64,000 nt of DNA from Symsagittifera roscoffensis. Lineage: Eukaryota; Xenacoelomorpha; Acoela; Convolutidae. The stretch spans positions 11,206,819 through 11,270,818 of the forward strand of contig NC_087064.1 of NCBI RefSeq assembly GCF_963678635.1, given 5' to 3'. Shown piece by piece: positions 11,595 to 23,799 of the stretch (position 1 is the stretch's first letter; every line of letters begins with the position of its first letter). Made by a program: the position numbers and the translations under genes. The notes beneath the pieces are model-generated. The model worked only from the letters and a program-made list of their open reading frames with translations. It did no database searches and was not told where the DNA came from.

Positions 11595-12132
11595 CAGCTG
11601 ATGATGTTCCTCGTTTCTGGAGTTAATCCTCGCGGCAACAAACGAGTTTTGGCAGCTCGTTCACGGGTTCGATTGTGTTGTCGGATTTGATCCGAGCGAG
11701 AGATTCGACGTAACTGTCGAGATTTCATTGGGGGACGCATGCTTGGTCGTCTGAAATTCGGTGAGTTCATGGAAAATTTTCCACAAATGTGAGGAGGGCA
11801 GTTTGTTCCGTCGTCGAGTTGAGTATCGTCTGAGACTCGATAGGATGGATTAAAGTCGAATTTAGATCGTTTGCAGTGAGTGATTGGCTAGTATCAGGTG
11901 GTAGATTCGGGTCCGGTATATTCATGTTTTGATGGCAATATTGTAAAAGATAAGATGTTGAGAGAAAAGAAGTGTGACTGTTTTGAATAGATTCAGGTCG
12001 GAGACAATGATCTCTAGTGAGAGAAACCGGTATACGATTTTTAGTTTGCATACCCGTTTCTGATTGGCTAACATACTTTGAGCATAACTCGACGCCCTGT
12101 ATCGGTGAAAAACTTGAAACACGTATTAGCAT
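11582..12132 (-). pseudogene. RNase H to integrase linker, broken
   Basis: Two short minus-strand frames (11767-12132 and 11582-11770) lie between RNase H and the integrase zinc finger, where Ty3 polyproteins have a poorly conserved linker. I recognise no motif. They are in different frames and were probably once continuous with the flanking domains. Confidence 0.35.
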
Positions 12133-12148
12133 ATTGTGATTTGATTGA

Positions 12149-13144
12149 TTAGCAGACCGTGTTAATTTTCTGTCGCCCCCCTGCCGGAGAAAGCTTGGAT
12201 AAAGATAAGAAAAATTTCCGTGTTGAAAGATCAGCTCCCTCTTGCGACGGAGGACAAAACCAATCGCTCGAATTATACAAGCTGAATGACTTTATGAATG
12301 TTAAGGCCGTATTAAAAGCCTCAATGGACTTAACGACAAAAAGTTCATCGTTATTAGAGGGAGCAGGAGCCGAAAATGTAGGGTAGCGAGATAAATATCC
12401 CACAATACCCAGAGTAACCCCAGGGACATGAATAACCTCAAAATCAAAGGGTAATAAACAATCTGACCAACGGGAAAGACGAGATTGGTATGACTTATTA
12501 TTATAAATTTCATTCAATGCCAAAATAAAGGCTTTATAATCCGTCAACACTTGAAAACGATTACCCAACCAATACGTACGAAAGTGTTCACAAGCCCAAA
12601 CAATTGCTAACAATTCCAATTCGTTTGTACTATACTTCACCTCCGCTTTTCTAAGAAAACGCGAAGCAAACGCAGTTGGGGCCCAAACTCCCGGTTCGAT
12701 TTCCTGCTTAAGACAAGCTCCTAACCCGTTATGGCTAGCGTCACATTTTACTACTGAATTTTTTGAAGAATCGTAATGAAATAAACTAAGAATTTTAGCC
12801 ACCAAATTGATTATACTTTTGAAGGCACTATCTTGTTCTTCTCCCCACAGAAACGACTGTTTGTTACATGCCTTTAAAGATTGCCGAAAATGAACCATAT
12901 GAGTATGCAAATCAGGTATAAACCGTTGTAGGTGATATAACAATCCCATAAACGGGCGGAGCTGTTTCAAAGTTCTTGGAGACTTGAGTGATTGGATCGC
13001 ATCTATTTTTGAAAATTTAGGAGAAAAACCGTCCTCATCAAGATCATATCCTAACAGAGTTAATTGGTTAACAGAAAACTCACACTTACTAAGTTTCAGT
13101 GCCCAACCTTCCACATCGAGTCTCTGCATCACCTTCTCTCCCAA
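12149..13144 (-). pseudogene. RT thumb/connection and RNase H
   Basis: A 331-residue minus-strand frame. It begins in the RT C-terminal part (LSKCEFSVNQLTLLGYDLDE, then the KIDAIQSLKSP and GLLYHLQRFIPDL segments typical of Ty3 RT) and passes into RNase H (KCDASHNGLGACL, the STNELELLAIVWACEHFRTY segment with the catalytic Glu, and VLTDYKAF with Asp). The start codon is incidental; the domain continues from the broken RT palm upstream, in a different frame. Confidence 0.75.
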
Positions 13145-13968
13145 TTCGTTATGTTCTTGAATAGACTAAGAACTACTAAGATATCATCCAAGTAACAAAT
13201 GACACCCTCTAATCCTTGTAGAGTACAGTCCATTGCCTTCTGGAACTCGGTTAGCATATCTGTTTAGCCGTAAAACCCAGTTTTGAATCTATACGTTCCC
13301 AAAGCGTCCCCGCACAAGATATTGAAATTACAATGACTACTGGTAAAAGAAGTTAATGGCAACTGAGGGAAAGCGTACTTCAAGTCTAATGATGTGAACC
13401 AAACCCTGCCAGATACATCCTTAGTGATGATCTAAGCCACTGAATCGATGAGTTCATGAATGTTTGGCATTTGATACTTGCTTTTCCAGATCTGTGCATT
13501 CATCGGCTTGGCATTCAGGGCAAGTTTGATTTAGCCATCCTTCTTTGCTGTCAACACGATGGGCGCTATGAAGAAATCTGTCATACCTTTATCCAGTTTT
13601 TCGATGTGACTTTGTTCCACTAACAGCCTGATCTTGTTAGCAACTCTATCCTGGATATGGATCGGAACTTGACGCGGTACCAAAGGGAATTTAAAATTTG
13701 TATATACTTTGTGATTCTTGGATCTGCCTAATCGACTAAAAACGTGTGCATATTTACTGGCAAAGAGCGAACCCCAATATTCAGAAATCGGGTCCTGAGA
13801 TTTATCCTCAAGCATATGGACGAACTCCGCTCTCAATTGGGTCGTCACCACACCTAGTTGATCTTGCAAGTCTAAACCCAAAAGATTTCGAGTTCTATTC
13901 TCGGAGACGAGGAAATGAGCCTCCTCCACTTTCCAGCCGCTAGAAGACATCGGAATGCGAATTGACAC
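13145..13968 (-). pseudogene. Reverse transcriptase fingers/palm, broken
   Basis: 13531-13968 codes the RT N-terminal part (VPIHIQDRVANKIRLLVEQ, then IEKLDKGMTDFFIAPIVL). From 13530 to 13145 the same domain continues with at least three in-frame stops and contains the catalytic CYLDDILVV (YLDD codons at 13183-13194, minus strand). A frame change near 13165 then leads into the thumb. The copy is clearly dead but the catalytic box is intact. Confidence 0.7.
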
Positions 13969-14332
13969 AAGAAGACGAATTGGTTTTTTTATTGTAATCG
14001 AGATACAAAGTATCTATAGGGTATCGTGTGATGTCACGAAATTCGATAGACGGGTTACCTTGAAGTATTAAGTCACAGATGCGTTTGTTGAGGAACGAGA
14101 CCGGACTCCACGTGTCAACTGTTGAGTAGAAAAAACTATGACCAGAACGCAACAGAATACTGAGGCTTCTAGGTTTACCTTTGTTTGATTTGAGAAGCTC
14201 GATACTATCGATCCTGACCGCACTTTCTAACTGCAGAACACCGTACTCTGGTTCGATATCGTAACCAGCATCTATAAAATTACAGTCGATTGAGGGACCT
14301 GACGCCTCCTCGTTTTCGTGAACCAAATTCAC
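13940..14332 (-). pseudogene. Retropepsin-like aspartic protease, altered active site
   Basis: A 130-residue minus-strand frame containing VDTWSPVSFLNKR, which aligns with the retropepsin active-site box (D-T/S-G-S/A) shared with related copies in this window (VDSASPVSFLKQ at about 16800 and 20755). The essential Gly is replaced by Trp here and by Ala in the other copies. It overlaps the start of the RT frame by 29 bases. No gag is seen between this frame and the LTR. Confidence 0.6.
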
Positions 14333-14382
14333 ACGTCCTTTTTTAAATGAATTATAACACTTGGCAAATGAATTACAACACT

Positions 14383-14677
14383 TGCCGAGAGATAACGATT
14401 CAAAACTTAGATGTTCACAAGGAGTAAATTGATAGATTAGTTGTTTAGAAACTTAGTTCTAATTCAATATTTATTAGTCAAGCTTTGATCAAGGGAATAT
14501 AGAGTTTTAGGAAGAGAATACATAGACATCTGATGTAGCAAAACAACAGAGTGACCAAGCACAGCGTGGCACTAGTATAGGCCATATCTGTGACCTTGAA
14601 TAACAATGATAATAAATCTGCAGCATAGCTGCAAAATGACAAGTTGTAAGCGAGGTACCAAATGTCGCCTCATGACA
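14383..14677 (-). repeat. 5' LTR of the minus-strand element
   Basis: Same sequence as 8688-8990 apart from substitutions and indels. A third, truncated copy lies at 17769-17919, directly before another plus-strand leader block, so this repeat also marks joints inside the adjoining mosaic. Confidence 0.65.
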
Positions 14678-16242
14678 TTGTGGTTTTTTTCTTCACACAA
14701 AATTCGGGACTTTTAGCAAACCATTTTCGAGTTTACATACTATCTGAAAACTATTGAAGAACTCAGCTCAAATTCAAAAATATATACTCATCTATCGCCA
14801 TTTTTTGGTAAGTTTTGGTAATTTAAAAAATTCCAATTTGGCTAATTTGGGACACTATAGAGGCCCGAAAAAATGAAAGATGTTTAAGATGTTGGTGACA
14901 ATTCCGTCCGGCGCAGAAACAGTTTCAATTTCAATTGAGGCAGTTTATTTGGAACCAAAATGTTTTACTGGATTCTAATTACACTATTCTAAACTCTATA
15001 TAGCGTAGGGGAACGTTTTTAAAGAAAAAATCTTAAGAGCTCAAGAAACAAACTCATTAGAAAATCAAAACGTTTTCGTTTTTTTTAACAATTTTTTTTT
15101 GAATTTTGTAATAATCCAAAAGTTTTCATCGACTCTAAGGGCCTTTGCAATGTTCAAAGTTTCAAGCTTGATTGTTTTAGTGCCAATCAATTTCTAAGCT
15201 CTTGGAACAATCGCGAAGCATAACAATTGCACGAACTTCGGAGTTGACATGAAATCGAAAATGTATATGAGTTTAAACCCTAGGTTCAATTTGATTTTGT
15301 TGTGAGTTGTTCATTTTATTTGCTCCGTTGACCTTTGGTTTTGATTTGATACCTGCCACCTATGGAACGGATCGACCATCGGTTGATCATTTCATTGTTC
15401 GTGCAGGTTTTACTACAGGCCAAACCACACAATGGAGCCACACGATATCAATTGGCGAAGAAGAACCTAGACATCGGTAATTTGAGTGGACCAGAGGTCC
15501 CAGAAAACCAGATTCAATTTCTATCGACAAAATTTGAACCAAGTTATCGAGTTCATTTAATTTTCTCCCTCTAAATGTAGTAATTGTAGATCGACCGTCG
15601 GTCGCTGTAAATACAATTGTAAATACTAACTTCCCGTCAGGAACTAATCAATCAAGCGATGTGATTGGTCGTAATTTTACCGATAGCTCTTTGGCTTCTC
15701 TTGAACTCAGAATTATTGCCGCAATCTTTTCCTGTATTGCCCAGTTGCTCAAAGTTTGTAAAAACTCCCACGTCACATCAGAAAACTGTTCATCAAATTG
15801 CCTATAATTCCAAAATTAACTACAAAAGCATTTCATTTACGGATAACGCCTCCTAACATTTCATAATGCTCAATGACAATTTCATTCCACAAATATTGAA
15901 GACCAAGGGTACGTCGATTACCAGTTTTTCAGAATCCTACTAATTGTTCCGGAAGAACATAATATTACCCTAAAAGCTCAAAATGATAACAAATTGATAT
16001 CCATTCATTTTCCACCCCTGCAATGAAGGGAAAAGGGTGAAAGTTTTATCCATCTCTTTTAAAGAGTTTTGGACCTAGCGTTTAATAAACCTCAAAACGT
16101 TCAATTTTAGCGGTATATATTTTTAAAACGGAAAAAAAGAGATAGGGAGCCTTCAAACACATTTAGGGAGCAATGAAGGACCTCGTGTAATGATAGAGAG
16201 TCAGACGAAGCAGAGTGGATTAGGGATGTAATTATTTGTAAT

Positions 16243-16600
16243 ATGAGTAATAGTGAGACCCAACGAAAACTACTATCCGAAATCATCAGTCTTTCGGAAG
16301 TATTAAGTCAGGCCCTAATAGACAAGAAAAGGGTGCTTGAATCAGCAGAAGCTAAAAATTATGCCAGAATCGACCAACAAACCAAGCTTCAAGTCATTCA
16401 AAGTAAATAACCAAATAAAGAAGAATCCAAGCCTCAAATTGAAGGAAGCAACATGTGTATGAAATGTGGAAACCCTTTTACAAAGGGATACTTAATTTCT
16501 ATCCAGCTAGAGATATTAGATGTAAAAATTGTAACTACAAAGGCCACTTTGCGAAAATATCTAAATCGAAGAACAGTGATCCAGTGTTATTATTGTAAAT
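16243..16600 (+). pseudogene. Gag C-terminal/nucleocapsid remnant, copy A
   Basis: The frame from ATG 16243 reads a capsid-end segment (ETQRKLLSEIISLSEVLSQA), has a TAA near 16408, and then CMKCGNPF. A zinc-knuckle-like CKNCNYKGHFAKISKSK follows in a different frame, with Ser where the last Cys should be. It is homologous to the frame at 20193-20552 and to the third copy near 25620. Confidence 0.5.
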
Positions 16601-16612
16601 GACTCGTCAGTA

Positions 16613-16954
16613 ATGAAAAATATAAATAAGTCCCGTCGGAAGATTCCTGGAGCAAAAACCAAGAAACACGGTCAGAGTGATGATGAAATTTTTGCAGTAT
16701 TGAGTTTGAGGACACTTTACGATCAAAATGGATTGGAAACAAAGAGAACACTAAATATAGGACTCGGTTCAGAATTGATAGTGATTATGAACATACCTGT
16801 AGATTCGGCCAGCCCAGTGAGCTTTTTAAAGCAAAACGTGATACACGAGCTAAAATCAAGATGCCCAAACTTGAAGAACCATCCTGTGAATAAACGAAAC
16901 AAACAGGACAAAACAGGTTCCACGGACAAAACAATTAACAATTATGTTGTTTAA
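16613..16954 (+). pseudogene. Retropepsin-like protease, copy A
   Basis: A 113-residue frame with VDSASPVSFLKQNVI, the retropepsin active-site region with Ala in place of Gly. The protein is nearly identical to 20563-20913. The last codons (after TDKTI) run into foreign sequence created by the RT deletion. Confidence 0.55.
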
Positions 16955-17768
16955 TTTCAAATTTTTACATCTTCCGGGTAAAGCTATGGGATTCAACGAA
17001 ATTTTATCAGGACTACCTTCAGGCAAAGCCTTACCCGCTTCCCACTACGACAAAGATTTCGACGTAGCTACAATTGGCAAAATTTGAAATACTTTATCGA
17101 ATTCGTCTGATTTCATCCTGTAAAAAAAGTAATTGTAGATCAAACGTCGGCCGCCGTAAATACAATTGTAAAATCTAATTTCCCGTCGTGAACGAATTCA
17201 AGCGATTTGATTGGTCGAAATTTTACCGATAGCTAATTAGATTCTCTTAAACTATATTGCCGCTATATTTTGCCACAAATATTGCCCAGTCGCTCAAAGT
17301 TTGCAAAATTTCCCAGGTCAGATCAGAAAACTGTTCATCTAATTGCCTATATATATATATAGATCCAAACTTAACAACAAAAATTTTTCATTTTTGGACA
17401 TAGCCCTGTTGCAGTTCATTATGCTGAACGAACAATTTATTTCACAAAAATTGTTGACCGTGGCTTCGTAGATTACCAAGCTTTCAGTACCAAATTGTTT
17501 TTTCCGGAAGAACATGATATTGCCCCAAAATTTAGAGACGAAACTCTAAATAATGATCTTGCGGTGTTATTAAACCGGTATATAGCGAATTTTATTTACC
17601 ATTATCACCGCTATTAACAGAAAAACATTGTTCCAAGGAGCTTCTCCATATCAATACTTAGGACAAAAAAAATTTATCATAAGCCACAAAAAAAAATTTA
17701 TCATGTGGACAATCAAAAATTTATCATTACCTGGGACAAAAAAAGCTTGTCATTAGCCACCAAAGAGA

Positions 17769-17919
17769 TAAACGATGTAGCAAAACAATAGAGTGACCAA
17801 GCACAGCGTGGCACTAGTATAGGCCATATCTGTGACCTTGATTAACAATGATAATAAATCTGCAGCATAGCTGCAAAATGACAAGTTGTAAGCGAGGTAC
17901 CGAAGGTCCCCTCACGACA
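17769..17919. repeat. Truncated third copy of the LTR of the minus-strand element
   Basis: From ACGATGTAGCAAAACAATAG to CTCACGACAG this matches the right half of 14383-14677 with few differences. It is followed by the same leader block (TGTGGTTTTTTTCTTCACA) that follows the complete LTR at 14677, so the unit from LTR end to leader has been duplicated. Confidence 0.6.
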
Positions 17920-19439
17920 GTGTGGTTTTTTTCTTCACAAAAAATTCGGGACTTTCAGCAAACCATTTTTGAGTTTACATACTATCTGAAAACTAATGAA
18001 GAACTCAGCTCAAATTCATATATACTCATCTATCGCCATTTTTTGGTAAGTTTTGGTAATTTAAAAAATTCCAATTTGGCTAATTTGGGACACTATAGAG
18101 GCCCGAAAAAATGAAAGATGTTTAAGATGTTGGTGACAATTTTGTCCGGCAAAGAAACAGTTTCAATTTCAAAAGAGGCAGATTATTTGGAACCAAAATG
18201 TTTTACTGGATTCTAATTACACTATTCTAAACTCTATATAGCGTAGGGGAACATTTTTAAAGAAAAAATCTTAAGAACTCAAGAATCAAAATTCATTAGA
18301 AAATCAAAACATTTTTGTTTTGTACATTTTTTTTTGAGTTTTGTAATAAATCAAAAGTTTTCATCGACTCTAAGGGCCTTTGCAATGTTCAAAGTTTGAG
18401 GCTTGATTGTTTTAGTGCCAATCAATTTCTAAGCTCTTGGAACAATCGCGAAGCATAACAATTGCACGAACTTCAGAGTTGACATGAAATTGAAAATGTA
18501 TATGAGTTTAAACCCTAGGTTCTATTTGATTTTGTTTTGAGTTGTTCATTTTATTTGATCAATTGACCTTTGGTATTGATCTGATACCTGCCACCTATGG
18601 TACGGATCGACCATCGGTCGATCATTTCACTGTTTGTACAGGTTCTACTACAGGCCAAACCACACAATGGAGCCACCATATTCCTGGAAACACTGGAGCC
18701 ACCGATTTCAATTGGCGAAGAAGAACCTAGACATCGGTAATTTGAGTGGACCAGAGGTCCCAGAAAACCAGATTCAATTTCTATCGACAAATTTTGAACC
18801 AAGTTATCGAATTCATCTAAATTTCTTCCTCTAAATGTAGTATTTTAGATCGACCGTCGGTCGCTGTAAATACAATTGTAAATACTAGCTTCCCGTCAGG
18901 AACTAATCAATCAAGCGATGTGATTGGTCGTAGTTTTACCGATAGCTCTTTGGCTTCTCTTGAAATCAGAATTTTTGCCGCAATCTTTTCTTGTATTGCC
19001 CAGTTGCTCAAAGTTTGTAAAAACTCCCACGTCAGATCAGAAAACTGTTCACCAAATTGCCTATAATTCCAAAATTAACTACAAAAGCATTTCATTTACG
19101 GATAGCACCTCTTAACTTTTCATAATGCTCAATGACAATTTCATTCCACAAATATTGAAGACCATGGGTACGTCGATTAAAAATTTTTCAGAATCCTACT
19201 ATTTGTTCCGGAAGAACATAATATTACCCTAAAAGCTCAAAATTAGACTCTAAATAGTGATCATGCAGCCTGATTGAAACATTATAAAGCGAATTTATCT
19301 TCACCATCATCTTTGCTATTACCAGAAAATCATTGTTCCTAGGAGCTTCCCCATAATGAACTAGGACAATAAAGTTTTATGGGACTCAACAACGACACTA
19401 AAGAACGGGCACCCACTGGTAACTCACGGATCCCATACG

Positions 19440-19800
19440 AAAAAATACGAAAAGGAACTGCATAATATAAACGAGCTACAATTCCTGGAGAACAAACTTG
19501 TGGTGTCAGCAGCGGTGGGACATATCTTGCCCAGGTGGCCGCATATCTATAAAGAGATCTATCAACACGGCAAGCTTGCAGGCATTGCTTGGAAGCCGGT
19601 AGGAACCTTGAGATTTTGTTGGGAACGGAGCACTCGAGCAAATTTCTGGACTTGTCATTAGCCAGCAAAGAGATAAATTTAGATTTCCTCGGCCTTGTGG
19701 ACCCTTTTGGGGATCGCAGAAGGACATTCTTCTTTGCATAGTTCGTTTTACCAAATTTACTTCGGCAAAAAAGGTTAACAAGACATTGTCAAATTCAGTC
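19440..19800 (+). pseudogene. Integrase remnant, copy B1
   Basis: Plus-strand sequence here aligns base for base with 23290-23650 (WWPHISREIYQHG-like zinc-finger region and LDFAGP-like catalytic region) but is frameshifted and cut by stops in every frame. It overlaps an unrelated minus-strand open frame that I regard as a shadow. Confidence 0.5.
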
Positions 19801-20192
19801 ATCTGTTTTTTGAGCTGTTATTGCCATTTTACGGAGAAAAAGAGAAAAATCCGGGTCGAGCATGGATCATGTTTTAGCACACAAGATTTAACCAGGGAGG
19901 AGCAAAAGTTGATAACAAATTGAGATCCATTCTATTTCCACCCCTGCAATGAAGGGAAAAATGTATTCTCTCAGAATCCCCTAGGGTGAAAACTTTATCC
20001 ATCTCTCTTAAAGACTTTTGAACCTAGCGTTTAATAAACCTCAAAATGTTAAATTTTGGCGGTATATATTTTTAAAACGGGAATAAAGAGATAGGGAAGC
20101 CTTCAAACTCATTTGGGGAGCATTGGAGGTCCTCGTGTAATGATAGAGAGTCAGACGAAGCAGAGTGGATTAGGGATGTAATTATTTGTAAT

Positions 20193-20552
20193 ATGAGGAA
20201 TAGTGAGACCCAACGTAAACTCTTACCCGCAACCATCAGTACCTCGGAAGTCTTAAGTCAGGCCCTAATAGACAAGAAAAGGGTGCTTGAATCGTCAGAA
20301 GCTAAAAATTATGCCAGAATCGACCAACAAACCAAGCTTCAAGTCATTCAAAGTAAATCACCAAATAAAGAAGGATCCAAGCCTCAAATCGAAAGAAGCA
20401 ACACGTGTATGAAATGTGGAAACCCTTTCACAAAGGGATACTTAATTTCTATCCAGCTTGAGATATTAGATGTAAAAATTGTAACTACAAAGGCCACTTT
20501 GCGAAACTATCTAAGTCGAAGAACAGTGATCCAGTGTTATTATTTTAAATGA
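20193..20552 (+). pseudogene. Gag C-terminus/nucleocapsid, copy B2
   Basis: A 119-residue frame with the capsid-end segment (ETQRKLLPATISTSEVLSQA) followed by TCMKCGNPF. Immediately upstream, in another frame, lies SDEAEWIRDV, also typical of Ty3 capsid ends. The CKNCNYKGHFAK knuckle is out of frame, so a frameshift splits the nucleocapsid. It matches copy A at 16243-16600 closely. Confidence 0.55.
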
Positions 20553-20562
20553 CTCGTCAGTA

Positions 20563-20913
20563 ATGAAAAATGTAAATAAGTCCCGTCGGAAGATTCCTGG
20601 AGCAAAAACCAAGAAACACGGTCAGAGTGATGATGAAAATTTTGCAGTATTGAGTTTGAGGACACTTTACGATCAAAATGGATTGGAAACAAAGAGAACA
20701 CTAAATATAAGACTCGGTTCAGAAATGATAGTGATTATGAACATACCTGTAGATTCGGCCAGCCCAGTGAGCTTTTTAAAGCAAAACGTGATATACGAGC
20801 TAAAATTAAGATGCCCAAACTTGAACAACCATCCTGTGAATAAACGAGACAAACAGGACAAAACAGGTTCTACGGACAAAACAATTAACATCTTGTGCAA
20901 AATTGTATCCTAA
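20563..20913 (+). pseudogene. Retropepsin-like protease, copy B2
   Basis: A 116-residue frame with VDSASPVSFLKQN. Ala again replaces the Gly of the D-S-G box, so this substitution is shared by copies A and B2. It follows gag by 10 bases. The sequence beyond 20913 degenerates before RT. Confidence 0.55.
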
Positions 20914-21299
20914 ATCAATCCAACGTGTTGATTTGTGAAGAAACCCCACTTTTATTACAAAAAGACACGAATTAAAAAATCTGGGCAGCGACAACCTTCT
21001 CAAACTTGAAATAGAAAAAAAAACAGAATATATTAGTGCCTAGTGCCGATCTGTACAGTCAGCAACCCAACGGCAAAAAGCAAGTGAGATTACCTAGAAT
21101 TTTTGACAATTGAACTTTTTGCAATTTTTAAAAACCTGTTTAATAGAATCGGCCAGGTACCAAACGACCATAAAATAACTCAGTATCATTCCTCTTAGAA
21201 ACCGGTCCAAATATAAGGCAGAAGATAGCCCCCTACATTTGTTACCGGAAATTAATGAGGAGCTGAAGAGAATGGAGAATGAAAGCCAATTAAAAAACT

Positions 21300-22219
21300 T
21301 AAGTTATGCGACTTAGATTGCTTTTTGAGCCCAATTTTGATAACTCGAAAAAAAACGGTTCAATTAAACTCGCCCCAGATTCAAAACTACTGAATGACCA
21401 AAATTTAAATAACAAGCACCAGACGCCCAACATCCACGATCCACGTCTTGACCGATATTGCAGCTCCACAATTGCCAGAAACGACCAATGGGCAGGTCGT
21501 GGTTTATTAACCCCGATTTAAGTAATGCATATAGTCAAGCCAATGTATGCGAAAAGACTAGTAAACAGTGCAACTTTAGTATATTAGGAGGAGAAACTAC
21601 TGGGACATACATTTTTTTAACAGGATGTTTTTGACTTGGCGATATGACCAACGAGTTTCAAAGAGTCATAGACTCACTTCAAAGGATTCACTAAAATGAA
21701 TCCAACTCACAAATTGTTATATAGAACACATAAAAGTGGCTTCTAAGGTAACTGTAGAAGAAAATGAGGCTAATTCCATAGACTACTGGAAACCTTAAAA
21801 AAAAAACAGTGTGGCAGTAAAATTGGGAAATTGTGCATTTTTCCAGAAGGAGATTGAATTGCTCAAATTCCAGATCTAAGAAGAGGGAGTAAGACCTATG
21901 GTAAGAAAAACAGATGCAATAAAAAAAATCCCAGACAGAAAATGTATCTGAACTTCGTCCGTTCTTTGGTTTGATTAATGAATACGATAAATTCGTCGCG
22001 AAATTATTACTCTTAAATTCCCCACTACGACCTTTACTCAACAAACAGTCTGTGTACCAATGGGACAACAGACAAAACTTTGCATTTGAGAAATTAAAAT
22101 CTGAAAAGGTAAATTTTACCGAGAAGAGCCATTTTGACATCAAAGAAAACATAAAACTGAAAACAGAAGCCTCACATAACGGCTTAGGAGCCACACTTGA
22201 ACAGTTCCAAGGGGGATAG
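21300..22219 (+). pseudogene. Reverse transcriptase, copy B2, heavily broken
   Basis: Pieces of RT are visible in changing frames. Near 21640-21700 are a GDMTNEFQ-like palm segment and a damaged catalytic region equivalent to 27145-27230. The frame 21971-22219 holds the connection (EYDKFVAKLLLLNSPLRPLL) and the first RNase H Asp region (TEASHNGLGATLEQ). Alignment to the better copy at 27053-28122 supports this. Confidence 0.5.
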
Positions 22220-22345
22220 TGAAAAACATTTGAGTTCGTCTTGAGATTTTTGAACAACCATGAATTGAAATGCTCCACCAACGAACTAGAACTCAAAGGT
22301 GTAGTCTAGTCATCTGATCATTTTAGAAACTATGAAACTATGTAA

Positions 22346-22627
22346 ATGGTTTGTATTTTGATAATGTTTTGGAACACAAGGCGCTTCTATCCGCGCTTAC
22401 GGCAAATCACAAAAATAAAACAATGCAGAGCAGACTATAGCAGAATTTTATTGTTTAATTTCAAATTTTTACATCTTCCGGGTAAAGCTATGGGATTTAA
22501 CGAAATTTTATCAGGACTACCTTCAGGCAAAGCCTTACCCGCTTCCCACTACGACAAAGATTTCGACGTAGCTACAATTGGCAAAATTCGAAATACTTTA
22601 TCGAATTTGTCTGATTTCATCCTGTAA
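22346..22627 (+). pseudogene. RNase H C-terminus, copy B2
   Basis: A 93-residue frame ending in FLHLPGKAMGFNEILSGLPS, the H-x-PG-x-x-x-x-x-D/E-x-LSR-like end of Ty3 RNase H. The same segment was joined directly to protease in copy A near 16960. Confidence 0.55.
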
Positions 22628-23131
22628 AAAAAGTAATTGTAGATCAAACGTCGGCCGCCGTAAATACAATTGTAAATTCTAATTTCCCGTCGTGAACGAA
22701 TTCAAGCGATTTGATTGGTCGAAATTTTACCGATAGCTAATTAGATTCTCTTAAACTCAGAAATATTGCCGCTATCTTTTCTTGTATTGCCCAGTCGCTC
22801 AAAGTTTTGCAAAATTTCCCATGTCAGATCAGAAAACTGTTAATCTAATTGCCTATATATATATAGATCCAAACTTAACAACAAAAACTTTTCATTTACG
22901 GACATAGCCCTGTTGCAGATCATAATGCTGAACGAAAAATTTATTTCAAAAAATTTTTTGACCATGGCTTCGTAGATTACCAAGCTTTCAGTACCCAAAT
23001 TTTTTTTCCGGAAGAACATGATATTGCCCTAAAATTTAGAGACGAAACTCTTAATAATGATTATGCGGATTTATTAAACCGGTATATAGCGAACTTTATT
23101 TACCGTTATCACCGTTATTAACAGAAAAACA

Positions 23132-23710
23132 TTGTTCCAAGGAGCTTCTCCATATGAATACCTAGGACAAAAAAGTTTTATGGGACATAACAACGTCACT
23201 AAAGAACGAAATCCCAATGGGAACTCACGTATCCTGTATGAAGAATTACGAGAAGGACCTGAATACTACGAACGAGCAGCTATTCCTGGACAACAAACTT
23301 GTGGTGCCAGCAGCAGTTCGAGGGGTGGTCAGCTCAATAATGGACGAATCGTAGCCAGGCCAGTTCGGCATGAAAGTTCTGGCTGAGTATATTTGGTGGC
23401 CGCATATCTCTAGAGAGATCTATCAACATGGCAAGTCTTGCAGGCAGTTCTTGAAAGCCGGTAAAAATCTGGAGGTTTTGTTGGATTCGGAGCACTCGAG
23501 CAAACTTCTGGACTTGTCATTTGCCACCAAAGAGATAAATTTAGACTTCGCCGGCCCTTTGGACGCTTTTTGGGGATCAAAGAAACACATTCTTTTTTGC
23601 ATAAATCGTTTTACCAGACTTCTTTTAGCAATACCCCATCAAACTCAGTCATTCCTTTCTTGAGCGATTATTGCCATCTTCACGGCTTTCCATAAAAAAT
23701 CAGGGTCGAT
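23132..23710 (+). pseudogene. Integrase, copy B2
   Basis: The frames 23132-23386 and 23370-23663 together give YIWWPHISREIYQHG (zinc-finger region, with the CxxC pair degenerate) and EINLDFAGPLDAFWGSK (first catalytic Asp). A further segment near 23700-23775 resembles the second-Asp region, but stops intervene. Non-functional. Confidence 0.6.
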
Positions 23711-23799
23711 CATGGGTCATGTTTTTATCAAACGATTTTATATCTTTCTGTGAAAAATTTAAAATCGAAATGAGTTCTTTACAGTAGGAGATCATAGAT

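Larger units (their letters stand above)
8688..14677 (-). mobile_element. Ty3/gypsy-like LTR retrotransposon, minus strand, decayed
   Basis: Two same-orientation ~300 bp repeats (8688-8990 and 14383-14677) bracket a minus-strand pol whose parts run in the order protease, RT, RNase H, integrase from right to left, which is the Ty3/gypsy order. The repeats begin TGCCGA and end GACA on the plus strand. The gag region expected between the right LTR and the protease is absent, so the copy is 5'-deleted. Several stops and frame changes show it is not functional. I could not match a target duplication or a clear polypurine tract, so the boundaries are approximate. Confidence 0.75.
14678..17768 (+). 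mobile_element. Ty3/gypsy-like family 2, partial copy A, plus strand
   Basis: Blocks in this stretch align with 17919-23160: leader (14678-15345), start of gag (15346-15575), a post-RNase H linker (15588-15900), gag C-terminus (16243-16600), protease (16613-16954), then a direct jump to the end of RNase H (16955-17120), a second linker copy (17130-17460) and an integrase-proximal piece. RT is deleted: the join near 16955 fuses protease to the sequence found at 22450. It ends in short degenerate repeats of AATTTATCAT at 17660-17740. Confidence 0.6.
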
